From positions 22,771,716-22,835,715 of the forward strand of contig NC_045144.1 in the NCBI RefSeq assembly GCF_008831285.2: 64,000 nucleotides of DNA. Reading direction: 5' to 3'. This DNA is from Nymphaea colorata (lineage: Eukaryota > Streptophyta > Magnoliopsida > Nymphaeales > Nymphaeaceae). Both the position numbers and the translations under genes were made by a program. The notes under the pieces were generated by a model, which was not told where the DNA came from, did not search any database, and saw nothing but the letters and a program-made list of their open reading frames with translations. Positions 46,356 through 57,559 of this stretch are shown in pieces (the first letter of the stretch is position 1; every line of letters begins with the position of its first letter).

Positions 46356-48348
46356 TTATGATCCTGAGTTTCCTGAAGTTGATGATAGAATGGCAGAGGA
46401 AGAGTACTGCAGAATTAGTTGGTCCATGCCTGGATCGTCTTGAATAACAATATTATGGCATTCCAGATCTTGTAGGGAGGCACCACCATTGAGAAACTGA
46501 GTCAGTTGCCGCATGTTTGGCCTTGATTCAGGTGCAGCCTGTGAACAGAGCACGCCAAGCTTCAGCACAAGCTCTGCTTCCTCCACCACATAGCTATTCC
46601 CAAGCTTGTTGTCCATGGCGTCCAGTATTCGTCCACCCTTCCACAGAGAGTGGACTAACTCCACCAGAACCATCTCGTCACAGGGTCTCTCTGGCTCAAT
46701 AGGCCTCCTTCCACAGGCCATCTCTAGGAGCAAGGCACCATAAGAGTACACATCGGAGCTCGTCGTGAACTTGCAGGTGCGGGAAAGCTCCGGCGCCATG
46801 TACCCAAAACTCCCAACGATTTTGGTTGTTTTGGGCTTGGTCCCATGCTCATAGAGTCTAGAAAGCCCAAAATCACCCAACCTGCCATTTAGATCACCAT
46901 CCAACAATACATTACTCGCTTTAACGTCTCTGTGCACAACCACTTGCTCCCACTCCTCATGCAGATACAGCAGACCAGAAGCAATTCCCTTGACAATCTT
47001 GAACCTCTGTTCCCAACTCAGGCTTTTCCTTCTTATCCCAAAAATATGACTGTCCAGACTCCCCTTTGGCATGAATTCATAGGCAAGGAGCAGCTCCTCG
47101 CCTCGTCTACACCAACCCTGCAACTGGACCAGGTTTCTGTGTCTCATCCTCCCCAAGCTTGATACTTCTGCCACAAACTCTCTTATCCCCTGCTTCGAAC
47201 TATGTGATACTTTTTTCACTGCAACTTCCATTCCGCTCCTAGGCAGCACACCTTTGTAGACGCTGCCGAAACCTCCTTTCCCCAACTCCTCCTTGAAACC
47301 CTTGGTTGCCCTGTAGAGTTCCCTGTACGGGAACCTATGTGGGTAGTCCATCTCCCATTCCTCTACCTTCTCAGATGTGAGCTTCCTCTTCTTATGGGTC
47401 CAATAACAGATGCTAATTGTAATAATGAGAAACAATATAATCACTAATGCTACAGAAAGGTATAGGTACAGCTTTAAAGACTTCCCTAGAGGAGTACGAT
47501 CCCGAGGAACAGAAGGAAGGCGTGAGAGGTCCAACTCTTGTGCTTTTCCTTCCATCGTGAAGCTCCAAGCCAAGATATAGTGCTTGCTGAATAGCTTTTG
47601 CGTACCAGAAGAGAAGCCAACATACATGTGTTCAAGCAGAATAGGAGACAGGTCAATGGAATATGATATGAGCGAGTGGGTGCGACAATGGGGCTATGGT
47701 GACATTCAGCTGCTTCCCCTTCCCGTCATATTCAATCCATGCTTGGATGGGCGTCTGGCTGTCCAGAAGCACCGTTTCTTTCTTGTTAAGCTCTGTATAA
47801 TAAGCAGCAGATTCGGAGGTATTGGAGATCACACCATTGACGTCGATGCCCACATGGTTTCCATCTCTGTCTTCCAAATCTACTTGTTGAACTGTGTCGA
47901 ATTCAACTGCAAATATATGATTGTTTGGGTTTACGTTGTTCGACTGGTTGACGAAGCCGAGGAAGGGGCCTCCAGAGGCAGAGCAGAAGTTGGTGGAGGG
48001 TGCCAAGACGAAGGCGAAGCCATGACCACCTGGTTTCTGGTCCTTGGATACGATTTCGAAGACAAAATGTGTGCTGAAAGATCGAGTAGTCGTAGCCGAA
48101 GGACCCTTTTTGAATTGGAGAATGGCCGGGTAGAACGCTTGTCCTGTGATGCCTGGAAGATTCATGGTACGTTGACCGTTGGTCAGTTGAAGAGCCCCCG
48201 TGCTGATAACAGTTGCAAAGCCAGATAAGCTCAGGTCTGACGGTTGGAAGCCATTGAAGGAAAAGGTGCTGTTGAGGGAAGTTGCAGGTGATGTGCGGAC
48301 GTGAGAAAGAAGAAAAAAGAGGAGAAACCATGGCAGATGAATGGCCAT
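46356..48348 (-). pseudogene. LecRK-3: L-type lectin receptor kinase with one 14-bp frameshift deletion
   Basis: The start at 48348 gives MAIHLPWFLLFFLLSHVRTS, a signal peptide. The lectin domain spans residues 24-230: FAVEFDTVQQ at 146-155 and the metal-binding stretch DGNHVGIDVN at 162-171. After SHPL a 14-bp deletion (compared with LecRK-4) shifts the frame and ends the product at 231 residues. The second frame (46356-47627, 423 codons) has EHMYVGFSSGTQ, a membrane span (residues 52-75) and P-loop GKGGFGSVYKG (116-126). It continues with Lys138, HRD 232-234, DFG 252-254, APE 278-280 and a Ser-rich tail. All kinase residues are intact, so the gene needs only that one change to read through. 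Single-exon, as is usual for L-type LecRKs. An assembly error is unlikely for a 14-bp loss but not excluded. Confidence 0.9.
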
Positions 48349-48423
48349 GATAGAGAAGAGGGTTGGAAATTGCTGAAGTCACAGCGTGTTTGTTTCCGCT
48401 GGTCGGGGACAGTGGGTGCCCGG

Positions 48424-48437
48424 GCTGGAATTTATTT
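48424..48437 (-). promoter_or_regulatory. Possible TATA region of LecRK-3
   Basis: AAATAAATTCCAG on the minus strand, about 80 bases before the ATG, corresponds to ATTATAAATTCCAGCC before LecRK-4. Shared position and AT-rich core suggest a promoter element. Weak call. Confidence 0.3.
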
Positions 48438-49235
48438 GTGGCAGGTCAATGGATTTACAGTTCTTTTTCAAAATAGTCGCTATCTTGTGCATATTTTCAT
48501 AAATATAATCATAAATAGTAGTTCCAGTTCATACATGTCATAAAAACTTAATAATCTAAGTTCCACATATCTTTTATATTGACAAATTGATGCCTTTCCT
48601 ATTTTTAATCTTTATACGAGATTGGCCATGTTCACTACATTGTTTAAATTAAATTTATTGGGAAAGAATGCTCTTTTACTGTGGAATAAAAAGATATTTT
48701 AATAAATGTACCTCTATAGATGCAGCATGGTATAACAATTTTTTTTTCTTTTCCAAAGAAGTAATTAATGATAAAAAAAATAAAATAGAGAAATTTCATT
48801 GGTTTTTTTCTTTTTATAAAAATGTTATATTAGCCTAAAAAAGAAAAGTTATTCATAAGCTCATAGCAAGTTACATATATGATTTCCAAGGATAAACAAT
48901 AAATTACAAACAAGAATGTAATTTTACCGCCATTTTTATCTCAACAGAAATAAACTCAAAATTGGTAATTATTTAATGTTATGAAAATTTGAGGTGAAAA
49001 AGAAATTAAAGATTAAAAAAAAATATTTGAAATGGATTTTGACGAAAAACAGTGGTAGAAAGTCTGTCTGATATTAAACTTTATGCATGCGACACATGTT
49101 TGCTGTTTCTTTTAATTTTGAGTACGCTACCTCATGATTTTTCATTTATTATTTTTTGTATCGGTGCAAATTCAAATGCAAGAAAAAATCATAAACGCCA
49201 AAGTGGACAGTGCTTCATGTCGATTAGCTAATCCA

Positions 49236-49294
<59 letters not shown>

Positions 49295-50919
49295 CATCTT
49301 GATGCTATCAATTTGTGTAGAGTGGGTTTAATTTCATATTGCATGCTTTTGTTGCTTAGTTTACACAATAAGGTCGACGGTTAACTTAAGACAATAAGAC
49401 TAGCTTTCGATATATGACAACACTATATGTTTTACGATAACTTATGTGAATGTAGAAACGGTCAGGTACCATAAATTAAAGGAAATAATTTGAGTAATGA
49501 AAAAGGCGACAAAGACAGTATATGTTTTCATATTGAATATTTTTGTAAAATATATTAGAGATTTGGCATACACGACAGTCTAAGGATATATGCACGACAG
49601 ATGGGATTGGATAATTAGTATATGATTTTTTTATAATTTTATTTTGTTCAATATTTAAGGCTAGCTATTGTGGGACCCTTTTTTTTATTAGTTGGGGACC
49701 TCAAATTTTCAACTTGATTATGGCACAGAATGAGATGAAAAAGAATTACCAAAAAGAATTCAGGAACTTCTATGAAGCAAAGCATATTCGCTATAGGAAG
49801 AACTTCGATCACATATATAAGAAATGAATGTTCCTAGTGTACTTTAGAGAAGAAGAAAATTATAAAAGGACCATCACATAAGAATACAATAGCTTGCTTT
49901 TCTTACAAATCCTAAATTAAAGACATATGAAGTTGGAGGGAGTGGGGAGGCAAGACCCCTAATCTCAAATCAACATAACTCAATGACATTGAGTGGCATG
50001 TACAGGTGTGTTTATAAACAAATATACACTCAAGAAAAGGAGGTTGAGGCATTTTTCGTATTTTTTTATTAAGAAATGTACATTTTAGATTTTTAACTTT
50101 TTATAATCTTTTTTTGTCTTTCTAAAAGAACATATATTTACTTAGGTAAGGGCATTTTGGTCATTTTGAAAATTCATGTGAACAATTTTTTTGTATGCAA
50201 GGGTGTGCATGTAAACAATTTTGCTCCTCAATACAGCACCCTCCAAGACGCCAAGTGAGGGCATGGTAAATACATGCGACCAAATCCAACTGGATGCATA
50301 ACCCATCAAATAAAATATTTGTAGGATATTATTGTTACTTTATTTTACAACCAAAATGGTTCTGCAGTTAACTTAAACTGAGTAGAGAGTTTTGCAGAAG
50401 GATGAAGAAAAAGATATATAAACTTATTTGAAAAATGTCAAAAGACAAAAATGTTTTTGGAAAATTCACTTAATGTCACACAGCGTTGCACAACAAGTCA
50501 AGTCAGCTTCAACTGGTGTTAAGATATAAACTTACTTGAAAAATGTCAAAAGACATAAATGAGCCGAGCTTCCGATTTGAGTTGTAAGAATTTGACCCAT
50601 TTAAACTCGACTGGACTCAACTGCATAATGAATGCTGAAATACAATGAGCGAATAGTTAAATGACTAGCAAATAAATAAGTCAACAAGTCAAAAGAAATG
50701 AGACAAACTTAAGCTCTAGCTCAAATCGATACTGTCTCATTAAATTCGAGCCTGTTCTATAGAGGCCGAGTTTTCTAAGTTCAGACAAGGTCGTGCTTGA
50801 CTCAGCTGGGCCACACTTATTATAAATATATACTTTGGAACTATAAATTGTGAGTGCCCATCATCTTCTTGGCACCTTTTTTTTCTCTCCAAGAGATAAT
50901 GAAAGGTGGACTTTGAGGA
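48438..50919. other. LecRK-3 upstream DNA, partly shared with LecRK-1
   Basis: 48700-49690 aligns with 1350-2700. A TA microsatellite lies at 49241-49290. 50424-50460 and 50525-50560 carry a diverged direct repeat (TTGAAAAATGTCAAAAGACA). The stretch around 50480-50780 resembles the reverse complement of 57560-57910 (word GCACAACAAGTCAAG). No gene. Confidence 0.5.
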
Positions 50920-51380
50920 TTCATTACCAACCAAAAGTCAGGTCTAGTACCATTTTCCTGATTATTTCTTCTTTCTCCTCTTAAATTAAGAAAAACATCA
51001 CTGTCTTTGCGTCTCATATAATGAAATATCGCCCTATATATATACATAGTGGTCCATTTATTTAAGATAGATATTTGGTCGAGTTTAGGGAAACTGGAAG
51101 TAACGGTTTCCTATAGCCATTCGGTGAAGGCAAATCGTCCGCCAAGCGTCAAGTTGGTTCGGCCGTTGTCAAATTAAATACGCGCTGGTGACAGGCTGAC
51201 AGCAATCAACTTCTTTGAATATTCTTCATTGAATTGCAGTCCCTTTTGTCAACGCCTTGATCAGCGTGACCAAGTCTATCGACTACGTTTTCATTTATTT
51301 GATGAGATCGACCTGTCGCAAAACATAGGCAAACTGTACATTCTGAAAATATGGCTTCTTTTTGTGTTGATGTGTATATA
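50920..51380. repeat. Conserved LecRK upstream block, copy 2
   Basis: Matches 11396-11790 and 56930-57220 in order: ATTACCAACCAAAAGTCAGG, TTTAAGATAGA, GCCAAGCGTCAAGTTGG, CGGCCGTT, GACAGCAATCAAC, CATTGAATTGCAG and GGCAAACTGTACATTCTGAA. It lies about 2.6-3 kb upstream of LecRK-3. Confidence 0.65.
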
Positions 51381-52582
51381 AGTTTTGAATAGTTATGTAC
51401 TTGTTATGAGATTTTATAAAACCGGAGAACTTATTCGTACATCCAATTAATTAATCAGTTCCGGCAAGTAGTTCCGGGATTTGGATGAAAAGAAAAACGA
51501 CGGCCAGTGCCGAGTGGCGTTTTTTGGCATGTCCGTGCCTTGGCTAAGATCTTTTTGGCCACGGCTCTCAATTATTATTTGCCAAGGTTATGAATGTGGC
51601 AGAAGACGTTATTTTCTATTCCCTTCGCCGGGTCAGCTGGCTGTTGTGGTGACTTATTTCATCGGTTTAATTAATTTGTACCTTAGACATCTTCACGGGC
51701 AGACCCACAAATTTTTTAAGAGGAGGGCCAAATTAACATTTTTAAATTTTGTCACAAGTAGAAATATCTTTTTTCAAAATTTATATAAAAAACAAGTAAA
51801 ATTTTCTAAAATTTACATATAATTTTTTTAAAAAAAAATTGAGGTAAGGCCAGAGATTGTAGCGGCGATAAATTGCTGGTGCAATTTATTGCTGGTTTAT
51901 GTTTTTCCTTTTTTACATTTTTGTGACGAATCACTAGGCTTATCCGTTCATTGAAGTAATATTGCATGAGATACTAGGAAATACTAGGGAACATATATAT
52001 AAGATTTGAACTATAGAAACAACGTTGTGAGGGGCGCTCTTAATGAACCCTCATTAGAAACGATTTTCAAAAGATACATTTTTGGAAGAATTTTCAAAAG
52101 ATACATTTTTGGAAGAAAACGCAACTGTATTTAGTTATTTACTTTTACTAACGGTCACCCTTTACTTTTAGTTATACTTTTTAGCCATTCTTACAAGTCT
52201 TCTTTGTTGTTGTACAAAATTGGAAGTTTCTTCATAGAAAACAAATTCGCCAACTTAACCAGTTTGTTAATTGCCACCTAATTTTCAGTACCTAATGCCC
52301 CAAATTATTGTGAGATAGACTCAAATTAATCGGCCGCCCTAAAAATAATCGAACATGTTGGTGGTACTCCACAATATTTTTTTTTCGTTTTCAATCATTA
52401 ATTGCGTTGAGACCTATTCCTAGCTCCCTCACGGATATTTGATGATATTTTCAAGTATAGTTTGTAAGATTTTTCTAGTTTTCTTGTTAATAGTCGTGGG
52501 GAGCAATGCTCAAATGGACAGGCTGGAATGCATTATGTAGTATGTAGTCGTCCGATCAATAGGAGCAGGGGTGGAGCTAAGG
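51381..52582. other. Intergenic DNA, no gene seen
   Basis: A 113-codon frame at 51481-51822 has no family features and ends in poly-A/T-rich DNA. A perfect 27-bp tandem duplication lies at 52064-52117. The end (52561-52582) belongs to a repeat that was split by hAT-3. Confidence 0.45.
52064..52117. repeat. Perfect 27-bp tandem duplication
   Basis: TTTTCAAAAGATACATTTTT plus GGAAGAA is repeated twice without a mismatch, suggesting a recent event. Confidence 0.95.
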
Positions 52583-53426
52583 TAAGGATCGGCGCTGGGC
52601 CGGGCCGCCGCCGGGCCGGACCCGGGCCTGACAGCCAGGCCCGATAACCAAACCGGGCTGGGCCCGGGCGGGAAGGGCGGCCCAGCGGCGGCCCGGCCGG
52701 CCCGACTCCCACCCTCAGGCGGTCGGGCGGTCAGGCGGCATCCGCCCTGAGCCCTCGGCTCGCTCGGTCGCTCCCGTGACCCTCCCTCTCTCTTCCCGTC
52801 TGCCTCTCCATCTCCCTCTCTGCTCCCTCCCGTCTCCCTCTCCCTCTGCTCCTTCTCCCTTCCGTCTCCCTCTGCACCCTTCCGTCTCCTTCTCCCTCTG
52901 CTCCCTCCCGTCTCCCTCTCCCGTTTCCCTCTCCCTCCCTCTCCCTCTCCCATTTCCCTCTCCCTCTCCGCCTCCGTGCACCGCAGCCCTGCTCGCTCCC
53001 CTCCCTCTCCGCCTCGGTGTCCCTCTCCCTCTCCGCCTCCGTCCACCGCAGCCCCTCCTTCTCCCCTCCCTCTCCGCCTCCGTCCACCGCAGCTCCCATC
53101 CCTCTCTGCCGCGATGGCCGGCCGGCCTGGCGGCATCCGCCGGCGGCCACCCACGAAGTTGGGTGGCATGCCGGTGAAAAACCACCGCCCACCTGCTGTT
53201 CGGCAGGCGAGCGGTGGAGGGCCTGGACGAGACACTTGACCGCTTGGGCGGTCGAACGCGGGTTGGGTCCGAAGCGCAAGTCGGGTTCGGAGCGCGGGTC
53301 GGGTCCGCCAAACGGGCCGGGCCGGGCCGGGCCTGATTTCTGTGGACCAAGCCCGATACCCGACCCGGCCCGGCCCGGCAATATATGGGGCCGGGCCGGG
53401 CCCGCCCGGCCCGATACCCATCCCTA
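52583..53426. mobile_element. hAT-3: GC-rich non-autonomous hAT-like element
   Basis: The ends are TAAGGATCGGCGCTGGGCCG and, from the other side, TAGGGATGGGTATCGGGCCG, imperfect inverted repeats resembling Ac-type TAGGGATG ends. A perfect 8-bp duplication AGCTAAGG flanks it (52575-52582 and 53427-53434). The 844-bp interior is GGCCCGG-rich at both ends with a CTCCCTCTCC-rich middle. Long open frames through it are compositional and not genes. It inserted into an older repeat whose text continues from GGAGCAGGGGTGGAGCTAAG to GGGGCACATGGGGC. Confidence 0.8.
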
Positions 53427-53434
53427 AGCTAAGG

Positions 53435-54000
53435 GGGCACATGGGGCGTGTGTCAAAATTGTCATATATATAAATTTTAAAAATTGATATTTTGGTGAGT
53501 GTCAAAATTTAAAACTTTAGTTCAACTTCTATTCAACCTCTCTCATGATTTTTTTTTAACTCTGCTCCTCAATAAAAGGCTAAATCTACCAAAAAAGAAG
53601 GAAGGTCTTATATGTGAGTTAAAGTAAATGGCATCTTACCACCGTGCCCACACTGCTTTGGACCTTAAAGGTTAAAAAAAGAGAAAGAGAAAGAAGGTTT
53701 CAAAATATCATTTGACACTACTCAACCCATGGCCTAATTAAGGGGGGAAAACACTTGCTTATAGAATAACTGTATAAAGAATAACTATATAAGTAGAAAC
53801 AAATTAAAAAAAAACGGGGGTGGAGGACGCTGGATGCAAGAAAGTATAAACAAATAAAGAGCATCTTAACGAGTAGAACGTAAAATATATAATTGTTAGT
53901 GGAAATTAAGTTCATATTGAGAATAATATAATTTTTAAAACATATAAAATGCAACGAGAAGAAGTAACGATAAAACAATGGGAGAAATGAGAAGCCGTGA
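53435..54000. other. Rest of the older repeat and AT-rich DNA, no gene seen
   Basis: GGGGCACATGGGGCG continues the repeat interrupted by hAT-3. The remainder is AT-rich with no coding similarity. Confidence 0.4.
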
Positions 54001-54337
54001 TCATTTCTTCACTATTTAAGCGGTGGACTAGGTCAAGGTGGTGAACTCCTGATCGAGTTTAGAGAATTAAAAATAATATTATGTAAAGTGCTGTAATTCG
54101 ATTATGTATACACATTGTGGTAGGCGATACCTATACGTGGACTGGGAAATGGTATAGGGTGACCAGATTATTAAAAAACAACTAAAAACAAGAGTTCTCA
54201 CAACGAAACCGGTCATGTGGAACCTCAAGCAGAGTGTCAAGCAGAGTGTCTTATTCAGAACTTCAGAATGCTTCACAACTTGATCAATGGCTTCAACTGA
54301 TTTCACTGCAATGAGATGCTGGAGTTGTCTGCATAAT
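54001..54337 (-). other. 3' flank of LecRK-4
   Basis: Shares words with the 3' flank of LecRK-3 (45990-46330), including the motif near ATGAGATGCTGGAGTTGT after the stop. Probably holds the 3' untranslated region. Confidence 0.5.
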
Positions 54338-56357
54338 TTATGAGCCTGAGTTTCCTGAGGTTGATGATATAGATACCTTCCCCGACGAAGGATTGTGCAG
54401 CATCAGTTGGTCCATGCTGGCATCTTCTTGAATAATCAGATCCTTGTACCTTAGATATTCTTGTAAGGAGGCCTCACCATTAAGAAACTGAGTCAATTGC
54501 CCCATGGTTGGCCTTGATTCCGGTGCTGACTGTGAACAGAGCACGCCCAGCTTCAGAATAAGTTCTGCTTCATCCACCACGTAGTTATTCCCCAGCCTCT
54601 TGTCCATCGCGTCCAGTATTCGCCCACCCTTCCACAGCGAACGGACTAACTCCACCAGAACAACCTCCTCAGGGGGCCTCTCTCGTTCAATGGGCCTCCT
54701 TCCGCAGGCCACCTCCAGGAGAAGGACGCCATAAGAGTAGACATCGGACCTCGTCGTGGACTTGCTGGTGCGGGACAGCTCTGGCACCATGTAACCGAAA
54801 CTCCCGACTATGTGGGTAGTCTTGGGATTGGTCCCATGATCATAGAGTCTGGCGTGTCCAAAATCACCCAACCTGCCGTTGAGATCACCATCCAACAACA
54901 CATTACTTGCTTTAACATCTCTGTGCACGACGACTTGCTCCCACTCTTCGTGAAGATACAGCAGGCCGGAAGCAATTCCCTTTACAATATTGAATGTCTG
55001 CTCCCAACCGAGGCTGCTCCGTTTCATCTCAAAAAGATGGCTATCCAGACTCCCGTTTAGCATGAATTCATAGACGAGGAGCAGCTCTTCACCTCTTCCA
55101 CCAACCCTGCAATTGGACCAGGTTTCTGTGCCTCATCCTCCCCAAGCTGGATACTTCTGCAACAAACTCCCTCATCCCCTGCTTTGAATCATGTGATACT
55201 CTCTTGACTGCAACCTCCATTCTGCTTCTGGGCAGCACACCTTTGTAGACAACGCCAAAACCTCCTCTCCCCAACTCCTGCTTGAAACCGTTGGTTCCCC
55301 TGTAGAGTTCCCTGTACGGGAACCTATGTGGGTAGTCCATCTCCCATCCTTCTATCTTCTCAGACGTCAGCTTCCTCTTCCTTTTGATCCAATAAGAAAT
55401 GATAACAGTGATGATGAGCAACAACAGAGCCCCTAATGCTACAAAAACGGACAAGAATAACTTAAACGACTTCCACAGAGGAGTACGATCACGAGGAATA
55501 GAGGGAAGGCTTGAGAGGTCCAGTTCTGGTGCTTTTCCGTCCATCGCGAAGCTCCATGCCAAGATATAGTGCTTGCTTGCTAGAGCTAGCGTACCAGAAG
55601 AGAAGCCAACATACATGTGTTCGTTCAAAACAGGAGATAGATCGATGGGATATGATATGAGGGAACGGTTAGGTTTGAGTGGGTGTGACAATGGAGCTAT
55701 GGTGGCATTCAGCTGCTTCTCGTTGCCATCGTACTCAATCCATGCTTGAATGCGCGTCCGGCTGTCCAGAATCACATTTTCTTTCCTGCCAAGCTCCGTA
55801 TAGTAAGCAGCAGGTGCAGAGGCATAGGATATCACACTGTTAACGTCGACGCCCACATGGTTTGCATCTTTATCCTTCAAAGTTGCTTGTTGAACTGTGT
55901 CGAATTCAACTGCAAATATATGATTGCTTTGGTTTCCGTTGTTCCCCTGGTTGAAGAGGCCGAGATAGCGGTCTCCCATGGCTCCGGAGAAGTTGGTGGA
56001 GGGCGCCACGACGAAGGTGAAGCCATGGCCACCTGACTCCTGGAGCTCCAATACGATTTCGAACACGAAACGAGTACTGAACGATTGAGTTGTCTTAGCA
56101 TTCTCAGAGTTTTTGAATTGCAGAGTGGTTGGGTAAAATGCGTGGCCGCTTCTGCCTGGATCATCCCTCGTAAGCTGACCGTCAGTTAGGCGAAGGGCCC
56201 TGGTTTTGATAACAGTTGCAGAGCCAGATAGACTCAGATTTGACGGGCGGAAGCGATTGAAACGAAAGGTGCTATTCGTGGAAGTTGCAGGTGAGCTGCA
56301 GATATGAGCTAGAAGATGAAGGAAGAAGAGGAGAAACCTTGAGTTCTGAAGTGCCAT
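54338..56357 (-). pseudogene. LecRK-4: L-type lectin receptor kinase with one 2-bp frameshift
   Basis: The start at 56357 gives MALQNSRFLLFFLHLLAHIC (signal peptide). The lectin domain covers residues 27-265 with HIFAVEFDTVQQ (146-157) and NHVGVDVN (166-173), then SLPSIPRDRTPLWKS. The membrane span is about 299-323, P-loop GRGGFGVVYKG 363-373 and Lys385. After QLQGWW a 2-bp deletion near 55100 (LecRK-3 has GGTTGGTGTAGACGAGG) ends the product at 422 residues. The second frame (54338-55063) starts at the equivalent of the FMLNGSL block with HRD, DFG and VPE (usually APE), then the C-lobe and tail. The copy is otherwise continuous. It may be a recent pseudogene, or a sequencing error could account for 2 bp. 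Confidence 0.9.
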
Positions 56358-56468
56358 GATACAGAAGATAGATGAAGATCACATAAATATTCACAAGGGA
56401 TTCGTCCTCACCATTTGGTGTATGGAGCTCTCTTTATGTATGGATAGGAAGGGACCAAGGACGAATGG

Positions 56469-56484
56469 CTGGAATTTATAATTC
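56469..56484 (-). promoter_or_regulatory. Possible TATA region of LecRK-4
   Basis: ATTATAAATTCCAGCC on the minus strand lies about 115 bases before the ATG, matched at a similar place before LecRK-3. A second AT-rich motif TACATAAAG lies about 80 bases before the ATG. Confidence 0.35.
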
Positions 56485-56929
56485 TTGCTGGCTATGAGAA
56501 TCTCAATTTTGGATTTTAAATGAACCAACAAAAGGGTTACCTTGAAAAGGAATAAAAACTAAAAAGAAGATCAAATAAAATATTTATTTGCTCTTATTTC
56601 AAGGACATGCAGATGCAGTGAAATGGAAAAATTACTGTGGAACATTTAACAATAGCATAATTTTTAAATCTTGCATGTACCAAGATACACACCATTAATA
56701 TCTTTTCACTTTCCTTGAATATTTCCACAAGAGGCTAATTAACAATGTGGTTTTCAAATGATTTTGGATCATTTATTTAAGAAATGATTATACTAGTCTT
56801 TTTTTTTTTATAATCTTCTTACCAATTAGCTCAGAATTACCAATTCGGATTGTATAAGATATTATATGAAATGGGAAGGAACACGCCCATATTTTTTGTG
56901 AAGATGTAAAAAGGATTAGGAAAAGTACC

Positions 56930-57220
56930 GTCAAAACGAAGGTTAATTTCCGGTACCGGTTCGGTCAATGCAAATAGATCGTACGCCGAGCATCAAGTTG
57001 GTGGGCCGTTCTTAAATTAATTATGGCCGTGGTGAGGAAGCTGGTGGTGACAGCAATTAACGCCCTTTAAATTATTCTTGTTATATGGAGTTGTTTTCCT
57101 CATTAAATTGCAGGTCCTTTTTGTCATCACCTTCCGTCGACTTCAAGCCTATGGTCAGTCATTCCATAAGTTCTAGCTATTGCAAAGTGTCGGCAAACTC
57201 ATGTTCTGAAATGGTCTGTT
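56930..57220. repeat. Conserved LecRK upstream block, copy 3
   Basis: Matches 11396-11790 and 50920-51380: GGTCAATGCAAATAGATCG, GCCGAGCATCAAGTTGGTGG, GCCGTTCTTAAATTAATTA, AGGAAGCTGGTGGTGACAG, CATTAAATTGCAGGTCC and AAAGTGTCGGCAAACTC. It is about 0.6 kb upstream of LecRK-4, much nearer than in the other two. Confidence 0.65.
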
Positions 57221-57325
57221 CATTTGGATATATGATAAGAATATTTCGATGAATGATTAATTTTTTTGTCACAAGTTTTAAAGCTATTGAAATTTTTTTA
57301 ACTTGCACATCCGTCCAAGTATAGT

Positions 57326-57329
<4 letters not shown>

Positions 57330-57362
<33 letters not shown>
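57330..57362. repeat. TA microsatellite
   Basis: Uninterrupted TA dinucleotides upstream of LecRK-4. Confidence 0.95.
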
Positions 57363-57365
<3 letters not shown>

Positions 57366-57559
57366 CACTGGAAATGTCGGGGACTCGGGGGCAACAAAGG
57401 GGATGTCAATATATTGGATATGAATCGAGTTTCAAACCAAACCACCTCTATTGAACAATTTGGGTGCATGCATGCTACCATGCTCTTCTCCATCCTAACC
57501 AGCAGCAACACCATGCAAACAAGTCCAAGAAATGCAACACATTAGCAAATCATATGTTC

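Noticed and set aside
47584-48228. 214-codon plus-strand frame opposite LecRK-3
   Set aside because: It is the antisense of the lectin coding region; the minus strand has clear family similarity.
52510-53505. Long open frames (up to 331 codons minus, 216 and 211 codons in other frames) in the GC-rich region
   Set aside because: They translate GGCCCGG and CTCCCT repeats of the hAT-3 element, are open in several frames at once and show no domain features.
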